The notes: generated by a model from the letters alone, not told the origin. DNA of 64,000 nt from Oegoconia quadripuncta (GCA_949316235.1 OX438745.1:8127001-8191000); one strand, 5' to 3'; shown: positions 12,040 through 24,549, counted from the stretch's first letter. Translations and numbers: made by a program.

Positions 12040-12237
12040 TAAATACCGATTATCTTGCCCCAAATTAGGCATTCTGCATTATATATTAACGGATAAACAT
12101 ATTTATATGAATATCCCAGAACCAGAAATAAAAGATTATATTCATCACATAAACATATACCCCTAGCAAGATATGAAACCGCAACCGTTGATTTCAAAGG
12201 CAGTGTCACTGCCCGCTGCACCAATCCGTCCTCAAAG
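12040..12237 (-). mobile_element. tRNA-derived SINE, degenerate
   Basis: On the minus strand the head reads GATTGGTGCAGCGGGCAG, which looks like box A, followed by GGTTGCGGTTTCATATC, a degenerate box B. The body resembles the SINE families at 44340-55310. It sits about 140 bp before the first recognised MTHFSD exon. Confidence 0.55.
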
Positions 12238-12379
12238 GAATGAAAAGTAACATAGATAGGGTACTTTTGACCCTGCATCCAGAGAAACCTCAAAATATTG
12301 TTACTCACCATAGTAACTACGCTAAATGTAGTCTAATTCATCGATTTCAATATTATTGACAACATACTCTCACTTACAG

Positions 12380-15300
12380 AGTCACCTGTCTAGAGCAGCA
12401 CAAGACGCTGTACGTGCCAGTGCCCCGTCTACAGAATGGCTTCCTGAACCGGCTGGAGCTCCCCGAGGGCGAGACAGGCTCGACTGCCATAAGGAAGGCG
12501 GTCTCACGCAATGGCATGGAGACATACGGGAAACCTATTGGTATGTAATAGATTGAAATCAAGTTGTGCATAAAAAAAAATATGGCGTGGGTACACGAAC
12601 AAGCAAACATTAGAAAGTGATCGATCATGATTTGCCCTGCCGACGAGACTTGTAACCTATCATGACATTGTGCACCTCTAGGGCGTGGTTGAAGATGCGT
12701 TGTCACGTCTAGGATTTTTTTATTGTGGCCTGTAGACTTGTTTGTCCACAATCTCACATGGTGGAAAGTGACGATGTTATCCTATGAATCACGCGATCAT
12801 AGTAAATGGATAATCATCCTGGGCATGACCAATATGGCTTAATCGCGAGTTTGTAAGTTTCGGGAAAAGCCGACGCATGCGGGGAGTTTATTTTAGTAAT
12901 GTGCATTATGAACGAAATGTTAATTTGTATATATTTTCTTTTGTGCGATAAAGTGTATTTAATGCGAATGTCCATTATGTCTGGTAATTCAATAATGGAT
13001 AGGCAGACATTTGAAGGCATTCAGAAGTATTGCCTTAGATGCTGGCATTCTTAAATGTTTGGTTGGTGAATGTCCTGACTAGTGGCTGACGTCTAGCAGC
13101 GTAGATAAAATACCATGCAGATCTTTAATTTTATATTCTTTTCAGGTATCGAAGACTCCGTGTCGCTGGATTTAGTTGTTATGGGATCAGTAGCCGTCTC
13201 CAAGGAGGGATACCGCATCGGCAAAGGGCGAGGTATGTAAAATCATAACCAAACTGACATTGATATTTTTATAATAGTACATTTACCGAAGAGCGATAGT
13301 GAATAGTTTCAGAGTTCTCTCAAGTCCAATGGTAAATGTTCCACTTGTTTATAGCGAGGGTGCTTTATTGTTGTTACAAAGCCCGCTTCGTGGCAGACAA
13401 TTTGGAGTCATGAAACAAAATTTGCTAATTATCCATAGTCATTTCATAGTCATGCATAGTCTATTATCAGAACCTTAATGCCCCAACTGCCTTCGAACTA
13501 TATGCCCTGCCTACTGCCATTTCATGCGGTCTGGCGCTGTCCGTGGTGTATTAAATTAGGGAGTCGAGCTTCACTTGACTCTCTCCCCCCCATAAGGTTA
13601 GCCGCTTTGGCTTTTTGCGTCTCATTAGCTACACTCCCATTTGCTAGGGGAGGTGGGACTTTCTTTCTTTCGTAGTTTTTCACCCTTAAATTCTTTCTTT
13701 AATTAGTCTGGGGTTCAGGGTAGCAATAGAGTCACGTAGGGCACCGTCTACCTTCAGTAGGCGCCGTGCAGAGTACCACTGTTGATCCTGGCTTGCTTGT
13801 TGAGGTGGGGTCTGCCATTTCATTCAACTATTCGTTCCTGTACATACCCACGAGCGAGGTCTATATTCAGCAGTGGACGTCCTGTGGCTGATATGATGAA
13901 TGTTTTCGTTCTCAGGATATGGCGACCTGGAGTTCGGCCTAATGATGCACATGAAAGCTATTAAGCCTACAACGCTTGTGGCTACCACTGTCCACGATTG
14001 TCAGGTAATTACTTACGTTTTTAATGACCACTTCTTGTGGCTGATGAGCATAGATCGGACTGGCACATTTCCTTACAAGCTAAATCCAGTCGTATTTAAT
14101 ATGCGGTAAAGATTAGACTTAATCAAAATCTTTATGCAACTTTTCTTTTTAAATTTAGAAGATCAGGGAGAATGCATCATTGGCATTGGTTAGTCCAATG
14201 GTAAATTTTTACTTTTTTTCCCTGTTTGTTGCATAACGTTATTATTGTCCCCAGGTCTTCGACACACTGCCGGCAGAGCTCTTTGGATCCCATGATGTCC
14301 CCATTGACATTATTGTCACACCCACGCAGGTATTTATTTTATTATATAACAAAGGGTGAGTGTTTGACTTAATCACACCCCATGATATGTGATGAAGCCG
14401 ATAGACGCTATCGCAACGTCTGTTGTAAGATTGTGGGTGACCAGTCGGATATTTGGTACGTTTATTCCTTGGTCTAGTGCTGTGAACCTATCTTCCGAAC
14501 CAACGGTAAAAATAAAAGAATTCTGGGCGGTTCGAATATAATGGTGCATGGATGCATGGATGGACGAAGACATAGTAAGCCAGCTCTAACCCCATGCAGG
14601 GCTTACTTTCGTCCGTACTGCAGGCTTGTGCCTATCTGTTTAGTGGAACAAATAAATTTTCATGTCTGTTAATAATCAATTTATTATTGTCTTAAAGGAA
14701 TCTGCATTCGTTGCGGATAACCTAACTCTTTTTATTTGGAAGAGGAGCAATTCTCATAAGACACTTTCGGGCTAACATAGCCGCGCGTTGGTTATATCTG
14801 AAACTCCCACTTTAGCCTCACCCTTAACCACACTCTAACCACCACCTAGTAACAGAATAATTCTTAATCAAACTAGATCTCTGCTTAACAATAGCACTAC
14901 AATATAAACCCCGAATTATATGAGCACGTATTAATCAATAGTTATGTTAACCAGGTGATAGAAACTCAGCGTATGAGCCAGAGGCCGGTGGGCATCCTGT
15001 GGCATCTTTTATCCAACCGTCGTCTGCAGCTGATGCCGATCTTGGGGCAGCTGCGTGAAGTGGAGATGCTGTGAGTTGTGTTACTTTAATTTGTATCGAG
15101 GCTCGCTTGTGCCAGAGGCCGGTGGGTATCCTGTGGCACCAGCTATCCAATCGCCGGCTGTAACTAATGCCGATCATAAGGCAACTAAGTGGAGAGCTTG
15201 AGGCATATAAACCGTTTAAGTTGTCACTATGTATGTATTTTATTTTGGCTGTCACGCCTGTGTCCCTTAGGGGTACGCAGCGATCACAGTCTTCCACTGC

Positions 15301-18300
15301 CTACGATCCTGACACACCTCTTTTGCTTCATTCACTCTCATAAGGTTGTTCATACATGCTCGTCGGTTTAAGGTACTCTTACTTGGTCTTTCATTAACAC
15401 GTCCCCGATTTGATCATGCTACGTTTGCCGTGGTCTCCCCTATTAACACTACCATCCACATTCGCTTTGTGTATCTCTTTTGTAAGCCTGAGAACCAATG
15501 TACTTGACAAAACAGGGGCCTAACTCAATGCTATAGCAGTAGCGATAGCTATGCACTGCCTGTCCTTGCGTTGCGATATGACAAGGACAGACAGTGCCTT
15601 GACGTCATGAACGATAACAAGTTCCAAAGGAAACTTAAGCGGTCTGCTTGCTGGTCGTCGTCATCGTCTGTCGTTTTGTTGCAGAGCTGGCCGGCCGTGC
15701 GTGCTGAAGGAGGTGGACACTGATGTGGAGGAGCGCGCGGCGCAGCGACCGCGCCGCATGCGCAGGCGTACTCGCTCACATAAGAGCCACAGCGAGGGAG
15801 AGGTAAATAAAACAAAAAATATATCTCCAAAATATCCATCATCATCAGCCCGTAAACATCCCACTGCAGGGATGTAGGCCTCTCGTATAATAGAGGGAGA
15901 ATGGGACATGGTCCACCAATTCTGTCTTCACATGCCTTTGAATTTTTATTTCTCACGCATTCTGGTTTTCTCACGATGTTTTCTTTCACCGTTTAAGAGC
16001 AGTCGGATTTTTTTTTAAAAACACGTTGGTACATGGCATGCCTGGGAATGAAACCTGGACCCCTAAATTGGGGACAGTGTCTCAATCGCTGAACCACCGA
16101 CGCTCCCTCCAAAATATTACAAAGGTTTTTTTTTGTGTAGGGTCAGTACGCTTCCACCTTCGACCTCATCTTCACTTAACATCAGGTGTGATTGAGGTCA
16201 AGTACGAACCTGTCGTGCATAAAAAAAAATGCAGATTGTAATAATCTACTATTATAGAAACTAGACATTTTTTATGTAGGACCGATTGTTGTGGAGATCG
16301 TTCAGGGAGGTTTTTGTCCAGCTGGACGTCTTTCGGCTGATATGATGATAGCAACTGGTGCATAAATTGGAGGGTCATGTACTACAGGACGCCAGACCCC
16401 GTTGCCGAAATATATCGTGGCCTACGGGCTAATGCTTGTACAGTCAGCAACACAATTAAGGTAGCAGGCCTTAATTTATAAATATAAAAAGTCTAAAGGG
16501 AAATTGTTATTCAAGTTTAACTGAAATTTTTAAACTGCCTGTTACCTTAATTATTACCTACATTACAACAATGAATGAGTGGTCATATGCTCAAAAAAGC
16601 ACCATTGCGCTATCGGCTTTATCCCACGATTCATCGTGTTCCTCAATCCACACTAAGGAACAAGTCGATGAATCGTGAGATAAGGCCCATTCTCCCGCGT
16701 AATTTGCCGAATATGTATATTTGTCAATTTCGCCGATACCACGTTTTATAAATCAGTTCACGTTTATAGGTAGCAAGTAAACCACGCGCTCTAATAATTC
16801 ATTTAGCGTAAATAATTACTTAATTTAAAAATGAAAAAAAAATAAGGCATATTAGGTACCTAAGTGAAAATAGGTAGTTTCATTTTTTTTTTTCACAAAC
16901 TTACGCGCCTACTTGTGTTGATATGCGACTGGCAGGATTCGTAGGGTTCCTATCTTCCGAAATTTATTTGGAACTTATATTTTCTGCAAGTTTTCTTTAT
17001 TTATTTAATTTAATGTTGTAATTATATAGAGCAGGCTCGACCGTCAAATGACCCAATTAACGCTTTAATCTATGATAGTTTTGAAAAAAAAAATTAAACT
17101 ACATATTCCAATAATTTCTATGTCACTTACCTAACATGCCCTATTTTTTTCCTAAAGTTAAAAAACTCATCCGGAATAATGAATTTTATGATTTCTAAAG
17201 TCGTGAATTAACATTTTCAAACTATTTCGGCTAACATCCGAACAAGTGATCATATGAAACTGATTATAAATAAAATATATAATTTATAAGAAATCGCTCA
17301 GCTGTGTTCCAAGTATTTGAAAGCAAGCGTGGGCCACGCCAGATCGAAATGGTATAACCTCTCAATATGTTAAAAAGATTAGATTTATAAAAAAAATATT
17401 ACTGCTCACCTTTCGGATAAGATACGTCGTCATATAATTCCGCATCAACCGGTTTTTATAAGGGTTGTATTGAAATTAATTTACTGCCGCTTACAGAAAT
17501 TAGTATTCCTAGCAGTACATGAGATACTGCAAATTCTTACATAAAACGCACATGAGGACCTTACAATGATAAAGTCATTAAAAACATGGCTCTGATAAAT
17601 ATTTCGAGCCATTGCGTAGATCACTTGCGACCCACTAAATTATGGACTTATAGTTATATATGGTCTACATTGCCACAGACAATACTATACGCGAGGCCGC
17701 ATTCTGGTACTCAAGAATTTGATGTCTTTGACATCGACTCGCTAAGAAGAAGTTGTAAATTTTCTCTTTTATTGCTTATGCAAAATTTAGATTTGTGGCA
17801 GGATAGGATTGATTTCTTTGAACCTTAATTCTCACATGTTTTTATCGTTAGTTGGTAGTTTGGAATATTGTTAACTATAAGTCTAACTATTGTTTAATTT
17901 AGGTGACTTTAGGTCTGTACAAAAAAAATTGCTATAAGCCACACATTGTTTGTTGGTTCGTAAATAAAATAAGTAGTAAAAATAAAAAAAAACTCCAAAT
18001 CCACTAGATCCGCCGCGAACGAAATAAGTAACTACCCACTGTCACGAGAAGCTATAAATTTGTTAGGTGAAACACATACGAAATATTCAGAAAGATAGAT
18101 GTCAGCGTTTTCTTAACATGAGCTATTTTTCTACTCTCCTTTTCTAAGCTGTAGTTTATTTTTACGTTATTCATTAGTTTGTGGTTTCTATAGAATATTA
18201 TGAATTACTGATTGTTTGTGTAATTCATTCCGCCGACTTACAGTATTTATCTTCTTTTTTTACGTCCTTGTTGATTTTATTATTTTCTCAACAATACAAG

Positions 18301-21300
18301 ATAGTAGTATCGGTGCTAGATACCTGGTATAGTCTATAAGATTGTAGATTGCAATTTGGGTGTCGTGAAAAATAACGACGATAGTGGATTAGAGTAAGTT
18401 TTATAAATTTTGTTTACTGCATAGTGTCTTCTAGGAACACAAAATAGTCAAGGATTTTACGTATTTTCTGAATATTCGGTACCGGGGTAACACGACCGAA
18501 GGAGAGGAAGCAAGACCCCGGACTAGCCGCATCGCTGAAGTGTCTTGGAAACAAATACTAGATCATATTACGTATATTTTGTTTTGCTAACTCAAATTCG
18601 ATACCAGGGTAACACGACCGAAGGAGAGGAGGGCAAAACTCCGGGCAAGCCGCGTCGCTCTGCTCGTCGCCGCAATAGCAACAAGTCCGCCGGCAAGGAA
18701 GGCAAGGAGGGTGAGCCGAAGCCCCGTCGCACCAAGCGCCCGAGACCCGTCATCGATTTCTCCGTCAAGGTACGTTAGCCTACACTTAACAGGGCTATCA
18801 TATTACAAAGTCAAGCTTAATTCTATTACTAGGCAGAAATCTGTCAGGAAATAAAGAGAGCGGGCCACCTCGTCCTCGATTGCTCCGTATGTAGGTTCGC
18901 AAACTCGCGTTGTTTTTACACATGTGTGTGACAATCCGAGCTTAGGCCGACTGTTATTATTGCTTTTAACAGACACTGTTTTGAAAGTAGCGACAAGGCG
19001 ACGCATGCTACTTTATACGTAACGGTCATAATTCTAATAGACGTTCCCTTTATAAAGCTCAACCGTTCCGAACCTCTAACAGGTTGCAACTTCTTAACCA
19101 GCAAAATAGCTGGTTGAAAAACCTCTAAAATTATACTACTTTTTACTAATTAAAATCTTAAACTTTGTAATGTCAAAATTATTTAGGGAATGTGGATTGT
19201 TATGTTAGAAGAGAACTTTGTGTTTGGTAATTGTATGGAGGAATAATATTTTTTTTCCTAGTTTAGGACATCGTCAGAAGTCCTCATTACGATAACGTTG
19301 GGGACGTTTCGAAGCGAAGTCGTTCCATGCATTTGATTGAGATGGAAAACAAAAAAATGACACTATGAGGTTCTGAACGCAATATTCCAATATTCCATAG
19401 GTTTGTGAGGCTGGCGTCATGGCATTCATTACTTTCTATTCGATGCGGTCTTTGCTTGCGAGTCATTGGTCATACCTAGTTATAAAAAACAAACAGACAT
19501 TTTGATCTACTGCTAAACAGGACTACCGCCAACTTCTGCCACTTCGCTTTCAAAAACTAGAAAGAGACGTTTGTATGTAATTATATCTAACCATGTTTTT
19601 GTTCGCACAGATATCAAACATCAGCCCAAATACGCGGGTACGCGATCTGAAGCAAGCGTTATCCGAGCGCGGCGTGAAGCCACAGATTATGGTCTGGAAG
19701 GTAACATATTACTATGTTTTTAATTATTACTAAAGCCAGGTGTTCGAAACGAACGGGCTCCCTTGCTCGTTCTGACAGCGGGCGCTCGTTCCTTTTCTCT
19801 CATTGTAATGGCCGATTAGGCAGCGTCTTATTTTTTATGTGCAAACAAAAATATAATAAACCTGTTCAAACCAATCTAGAAACTATTATTTTGTTCCTTC
19901 CCGAACACTAGGTAGTTAATTTTTTTTACAAATATCCTTCTTCAACGTTCTTTATGTAGATATTAAGTATAAGAGTATCCATTGTATGTAACCCGATTCA
20001 TATAATTGTTTCAGGGCTTCCGAGGATTTTGTTATCTACACTTCTTCAAGCCCGGACCACAAAAGGTATGTGCTAAGTTTATTTATATATCGTCTTTATG
20101 CCAATCATGCTTTTTATCATGTCGTCGGAACTCTGAATTAGTGACGTAACGCCAAACGTACATGATGCCTACAATTATAAATCTTGAATATTATTCATTA
20201 AGTCAGTAGACGTCTCATGCAAATTACAGTAGACACACTCTGTAACTCCTTTTACGTTAGCTCGGTCGTCCAGACTATAGAAAAAAATGTAAGGGCGCTA
20301 TTTCACGCTAGGACAAGGTTTTTCGATTCTTTAGGTAGTGCCATTACCAATCTTATAGCTGAATAGATTTTTGCTGTGTTCGCGATAAACTTTATTCGGG
20401 TGTTAAGTAGTCTGCGCTTTCACCGCTCGAGCAGAGCTTGCTGAAGTCTCGAATCTTAATAGAATCTTGTATGGATAATCTGCAATGAGTGTGTGAACCA
20501 GTTCCCTATTTTAAGAAGATGAGAGAGTGTAAAGAATATGTGTAAGTGCTATCTCCACCTTATCTCCGCTTGGATTTTTATCAAAGAAATCTTGAACCTA
20601 TTTAGATGCCGATTTGCAATTCACACGAATGTCAAGTGTGCGGATTCATCTGCGATTACGATATGATTCTCACAATCGCCAATGCTTATGCTCTGTATCA
20701 GATAATGTTTCGCAAATCGCACACATATCACGCCGTCACCAGATTAGCAGAGTTGTAGGCCGCCATATCCATGTCACATTGCGTAGAATGAAACGAGAGA
20801 TCAATGAGACAAGGATGCGCATCGTTAACATAATATAGTTACAAAGAACTCTAAGCGGCTCGAGAAAAGAAGACGTCGATTTGACACGAACGAACCATAA
20901 TTGTGCGACGTTTTCAGGGCGAAGGCGACAGCGGCCAAACGGTGAACATGGAGAGCGTCCTGTCCGCTCTGTCGGCCATGTCGCTGGGCGGCAGTGGCGG
21001 CGTCGAGGACGCGCGCGACGACAAGCCGCGCCTGCTGTGCGTGGAGCCCGCGCCGCCGCGCCAGCCGCAGCCGCAGGAGGTGAGGCACCCCGACGTGCCG
21101 CAGCCACAGGAGGTGAGACACACTCGCGTCTAGAGCTTGGGAGAAGGGAAGCGTGTTATAGACCTATCAATCAATCAATCGATCAATCAAATACGTTTTA
21201 TTGTTTAAATAAGGAAGGTACACTTAAATATTTTATCGCTATCATTACCTATCATGACCCGTAGTCTCTATTGTCTCCATATACATATTTGCGGTAGTGT

Positions 21301-24300
21301 TTAGCTGCAGTTTCACACACTGCAGGTGCCACGGAAGATCAGCGGTGCAGGAGCGACTGCTACTGTGGCTTATGCTGAGTGGTAACCTATTTTGATAACC
21401 AATGTTCCTATGTTTAGATACCACCATTTGGGCTTTTACTATTAATGCTATCAAAATAAATAACTTTCTTTCTTCTTTGTATAAAGACCCGAGATAGAAG
21501 CCTGCTGTCCCTTTCGCCCTTTAAAAGACGCAAAGCTTCTATTTCGTGCCACTGTAAAGATAACGGGGCATGCTAGCCCGGCTGTCCGCTTTGTTCGCTA
21601 TGTAGTGACGAGGCTCTGTGCGTGGACCCCGCAGCCGCAGGAGGTGAGACTCGCATCTATAACTCGGTACATGTACTGCACGGCTAGCATGACCCGTAGT
21701 GTCTTTACAAAGACGCGAGGTTGTAGCCTGCTGTCACGCTCGCCCTTTATCGGAGTAAGTAAAAGAGACTCAAAGGTTCTATCTCGTGTCATTGTAGAGA
21801 GCTAGTTCGGCTGTTCGCTTCGTGCGACATGTAAGTGGCGAGGCTGCTGTGCGTGGAGTCTGCGCTGTCGAGCCGGATGGACAGTCTAAAATTATTTTCA
21901 CTTCCCATCTCTGAAAATTTATATGATAGCTTTGCGTAGACGGACTAGTGTGTTTTGTATCCCCAGGACCAAGGGTTTTTTTAGAACACCGTATACTTAT
22001 GAGGTATTGCAATTGAAAGAAGTTTACGTTTCAAGTCGTATATTGGGAAAGAGATACAATCTACAATTAAACCTTATATCAATTTATAATTACGTCACTA
22101 AAACTTACACGCTACGTAAACAGTAGGTTCACTCACATGCACTTCATGTGTGTATGTTCGGTGCACCTACTACACTTACTTACACACTACATTTTTAAAA
22201 AACTTCCCGACATTTTAAAAAATGAGCACGCCTTCCTAATTAACAATTATTGTACCATAAAACTTATTAAGGGTCTGTATCAATCAACATGCATTGATCA
22301 AATTATTTATTTTTATAAAAGTTCTTTGGCTGTATGGGTGGGTCAGTCAGTTAACAAATAATTATAAGTGGAAATCAATTTTCTCAAGTGAAAAGTTACT
22401 CGACACTAAACAGACATTGTGACGTCTGAACTAAGCGACAACGATTAACCTAGATCTCGTGTTACAGTGGCTCGTTTTAGTCCCTTATTAAATAATCTAA
22501 AATTACTTTCCGTTCCCAAATATCCGATTGGTTCAAAGCATCCGTTTCCTTTTTTTCAGGTGCATTGACTCTGAAGTCCGCCAGCGACCTGCGCCAAGTC
22601 CCCTTCGACATTACGATAACGACTACCTTATTATTTTCTGAAACACGCGTATAAACGTTAGCTTTATTGCACACGGACTGACGGGCCTCCTGTCGCATTC
22701 CGACACTAATTGTTTTAGCGTTAAGGTTGATTTTCCTTCGTGCCGGTCCACGAATTAGCATTGTATTCTATAACTCTGTTGCATGTGTTTTCATTAAGAT
22801 GAGTGGCCACAGTGCTGTGGCCGGGTAATCGACAAGCAACACGAGTGCTTTGTAACCGAAGTAGAAGCGAAGGTTCGATTTTAGTTTGTGTCGATGGTTC
22901 GAACGAGAGTTCGCTCGATGGTTTTTTGTTTTTGTCATTTGCATCGGACCGGCACAGGTTAGAGAGAGAGTGAGCTATATTTGTGAAATACTTAACGAAA
23001 AATATATCTTTATGAATGTTTTAGTTGTTCTCTAGTCTAATGTTAGCATGTAATTTTAAAGAACAGCGTAACTGTACTTTATTTACAATTCCTTTTTTTC
23101 AATGCATCTACTATTTAAGCATTCTTCCATATAATTATTACGAGAAAAGAAGCTATATTTTTAGTATATAGATATAGAACACTGAAATATATGAAAGAGA
23201 TATTTTTTAATATTGTAAGGTGCTTCGAACGGGATCCCAAACTTTATTTAGAAATTAGTTTAAAAGGATTTGATTAGTGTTAAGAGTATTTATTTTAAAG
23301 TGAAGTTTGGGCTCTCGTGACCGTCTTGTTGTATATTTGTGCCAACTTTGACTACTTTCGCGTTAAAATTATAATTTACTCGATAGTAATGCAAATTTAA
23401 AATGGATTCTCGTAAATGTTTAGATATAATTTTAACATATCGTTGATCGTAGGTTGGTATAATATTTTAAGCCCATAATAACGTCAAAGTTACTTTTTCA
23501 GTATTAGGTTACATATAATGTAAGACTCGAAAAGTAATATATGATTGACAGACATAATAAGATATATTTAAAACTACTAACTATATTAGGATTGTGTGAA
23601 TTTGTAGTTCACATTGTATTGGTCTCTTTTTAGCGTAAAGAAAATATAAAAGATTGTATTTTATTATACTATGTAGGATGGTAATGTATTTTTGGAAATT
23701 TTAAGTTTTTCGGCAGCATAATAAGTAGCTTCAATTCTACGTAAGCATTTGTCTAACATTAGTGAACCTATGCACGAGGTGATGAACTGGAAAACTGTCC
23801 TAAATTAGACGAGGAATATGACATGATAAAATTTGTCTTAGCTTAGGTACGTATTCATTTGAATATCGGAATACTCGTTTCACATAGTGTTCGGTAATTA
23901 TCGTACTTTATGTACAATTCATTGTTGTATTGCATTGATTAAAGTAATTTGATTAATCTCAGTAAATCACTTAATAATGTCTTAAATACGTCACTCTTTT
24001 GGCTCGTGCATAAGTTTCAGCAATCAGTACACACGCACACAAGTGTGTATCAAACATTGTCGTCCGACACAATTTTAAGTACTAAAAAGTATATAATTAT
24101 TTATATAACTTGTTAACGCACTATTTACTAGTTTATTTTGTAAACTTATAACGTTGGGTGGGATGCAAGCATGGATGAGAGTTTTTTGTTTTGTATTTTT
24201 TTTTTAATAAATCTATTAAACACTTAGTTTTGTTTTTCCTTTCAGTTGTTTTTCATTATCGTTTGGTCAATTGGTTAATATTTTATCCTGTTAAAGTATG

Positions 24301-24439
24301 TGGATAAAAAGTCCACTGCTCCAGTTCAATTGGAGCGATTCAGTTTGACATGTTTTAAAAGTTGGTTGCGCAGGGAGTGCTTCTGAAGGAGCAGATACAG
24401 CGGGCCGATGAGAGAAGGCGTCTTCTCTCCATATCTTAA
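12380..24439 (+). CDS. Mthfsd: MTHFSD: methenyltetrahydrofolate synthase domain-containing protein, 5'-partial, 11 exons
   Basis: Exons: 12380-12540, 13146-13232, 13916-14004, 14255-14329, 14955-15070, 15685-15802, 18608-18769, 19611-19700, 20015-20065, 20918-21112 and 24374-24439. All have AG/GT borders and compatible phases, giving about 402 residues without the N-terminus. Exons 1-5 form the 5-formyl-THF cyclo-ligase-like fold: HKTLYVPVPRLQNGF, DLVVMGSVAVSKEGYRIGKG, GYGDLEFG, VATTVHDCQ and VTPTQ. Exons 6-7 form a basic linker rich in Arg, Lys and Gly. Exons 8-10 form an RRM: NTRVRDLKQALSERG, GFRGFCYLHF, then a helix and LLCVEPAPP. The family is thought to bind RNA and is not a proven enzyme. 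The first exon starts in phase 2 and no start codon was found. The last exon is less certain: its donor may instead be at 21080, or the gene may read through to TAG at 21131. An AATAAA lies 101 bp after the chosen stop. Confidence is high for identity, lower for both ends. Confidence 0.88.
13851..13897 (+). mobile_element. LINE 3' end fragment
   Basis: GAGCGAGGTCTATATTCAGC followed by AGTGGACGTCCTGTGGCTG and ATATGATGAATG is the usual 3' terminus of an ATGATG-tailed lepidopteran LINE. It ends only about 20 bp before an MTHFSD exon acceptor. A similar end lies at 16303-16350. Confidence 0.6.
15111..15203 (+). pseudogene. Decayed duplicate of MTHFSD exon 5
   Basis: Forty bases after the real exon 5 ends, the sequence repeats its second half (14977-15067) at about four fifths identity. 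The copy reads QRPVGILWHQLSNRRL, then TAA where the real exon has CAG (Gln), then LMPI. The frame survives except for that stop and a small deletion near the end. It is not expected to be spliced in. It shows an old tandem duplication that included an exon. Confidence 0.85.
15836..16106 (-). mobile_element. tRNA-derived SINE, family 1, with 11-bp TSD
   Basis: Flanked by a perfect duplication CTCCAAAATAT (15825-15835 and 16107-16117). On the minus strand the head has GGTGGTTCAGCGATT (box A-like), and the tail ends with GGGATGTTTACGGGCTGATG. It inserted only 22 bp after the donor of MTHFSD exon 6. Related copies: 31285-31584, 37850-37906, 45119-45404 and 63410-63515. Confidence 0.85.
16140..16232 (+). 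mobile_element. SINE family 3, 3' fragment
   Basis: GGTCAGTACGCTTCCACCTT, CACTTAACATCAGGTGTGAT and GTGCATAAAAAAAAATG match the 3' half of the longer family 3 copy at 57667-57978. It lies a few bases after the family 1 SINE in the same MTHFSD intron. Confidence 0.75.
16360..18455. other. Intron 6 of MTHFSD, no further feature
   Basis: AT-rich sequence between two MTHFSD exons. Apart from the SINE and LINE fragments before 16360 and the exon 7 copy after 18455, no coding or repeat structure was recognised. The 80-codon frame at 17586-17828 has no supporting motif. Confidence 0.5.
18456..18537 (+). pseudogene. Decayed duplicate of the start of MTHFSD exon 7
   Basis: Positioned 122 bp before the real exon 7. 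The segment from ATTCG (18474) to ATCGCT matches the real acceptor region and first 50 or so exon bases (from 18596). The frame still reads GNTTEGEEARP. The acceptor AG of the real exon (18606-18607) is GG in the copy (18484-18485), so the copy cannot be used as an exon at that site. Confidence 0.85.
21164..21187. repeat. (ATCA)n microsatellite
   Basis: CAATCAATCAATCGATCAATC, just after the TAG that would end MTHFSD exon 10 if the donor at 21113 were skipped. Confidence 0.8.
21481..21868 (+). pseudogene. Tandem decayed duplicates of the MTHFSD exon 10 region
   Basis: Two diverged copies about 230 bp apart (21481-21650 and 21706-21868) share CTGCTGTC, CGCCCTTT, TTCTATYTCGTG and GAGGCT(G)CTGTGCGTGGA. 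The last motif also occurs in real exon 10 (CTGCTGTGCGTGGAGCCC, near 21035). Copy one continues GCAGCCGCAGGAGGTGAGAC, repeating the exon 10 end with its splice donor (21644). The same donor motif CAGGAG/GTGAG also occurs twice within exon 10, at 21080 and 21113. Confidence 0.7.
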
Positions 24440-24540
24440 AATCTGTTGAATCTTATGTTAAATGACTATATTCCAACACTTGTACATCTTCACTGACTTG
24501 GCAGGCATTTAAAGTTTTTTTTGTAAATTGTCTAGAATAT

Positions 24541-24546
24541 AATAAA
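24541..24546 (+). promoter_or_regulatory. Candidate poly(A) signal of MTHFSD
   Basis: AATAAA, 101 bp after the stop codon of the proposed last exon (24437-24439). It supports that small exon as the true terminal one. Confidence 0.55.
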
Positions 24547-24549
24547 TAC

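Larger units (their letters stand above)
8183..12379. other. Non-genic region upstream of MTHFSD
   Basis: No exon could be supported. Repeats are listed separately at 9684-9858, 10860-11115 and 12040-12237. The missing N-terminal exons of MTHFSD would be expected here or to the left, but no segment matching the family N-terminus was seen. Confidence 0.5.

Noticed and set aside
17586..17828. 80-codon plus-strand frame in MTHFSD intron 6
   Set aside because: AT-rich codons and no matching family; the MTHFSD exons on each side join in phase without it.
20614..20838. 74-codon plus-strand frame before MTHFSD exon 10
   Set aside because: No motif and not in phase with a splice pair; exon 9 joins exon 10 directly and completes the RRM.
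22477..22761. 94-codon minus-strand frame
   Set aside because: No recognised motif, no splice partners and no repeats; a chance frame in an MTHFSD intron cannot be excluded.
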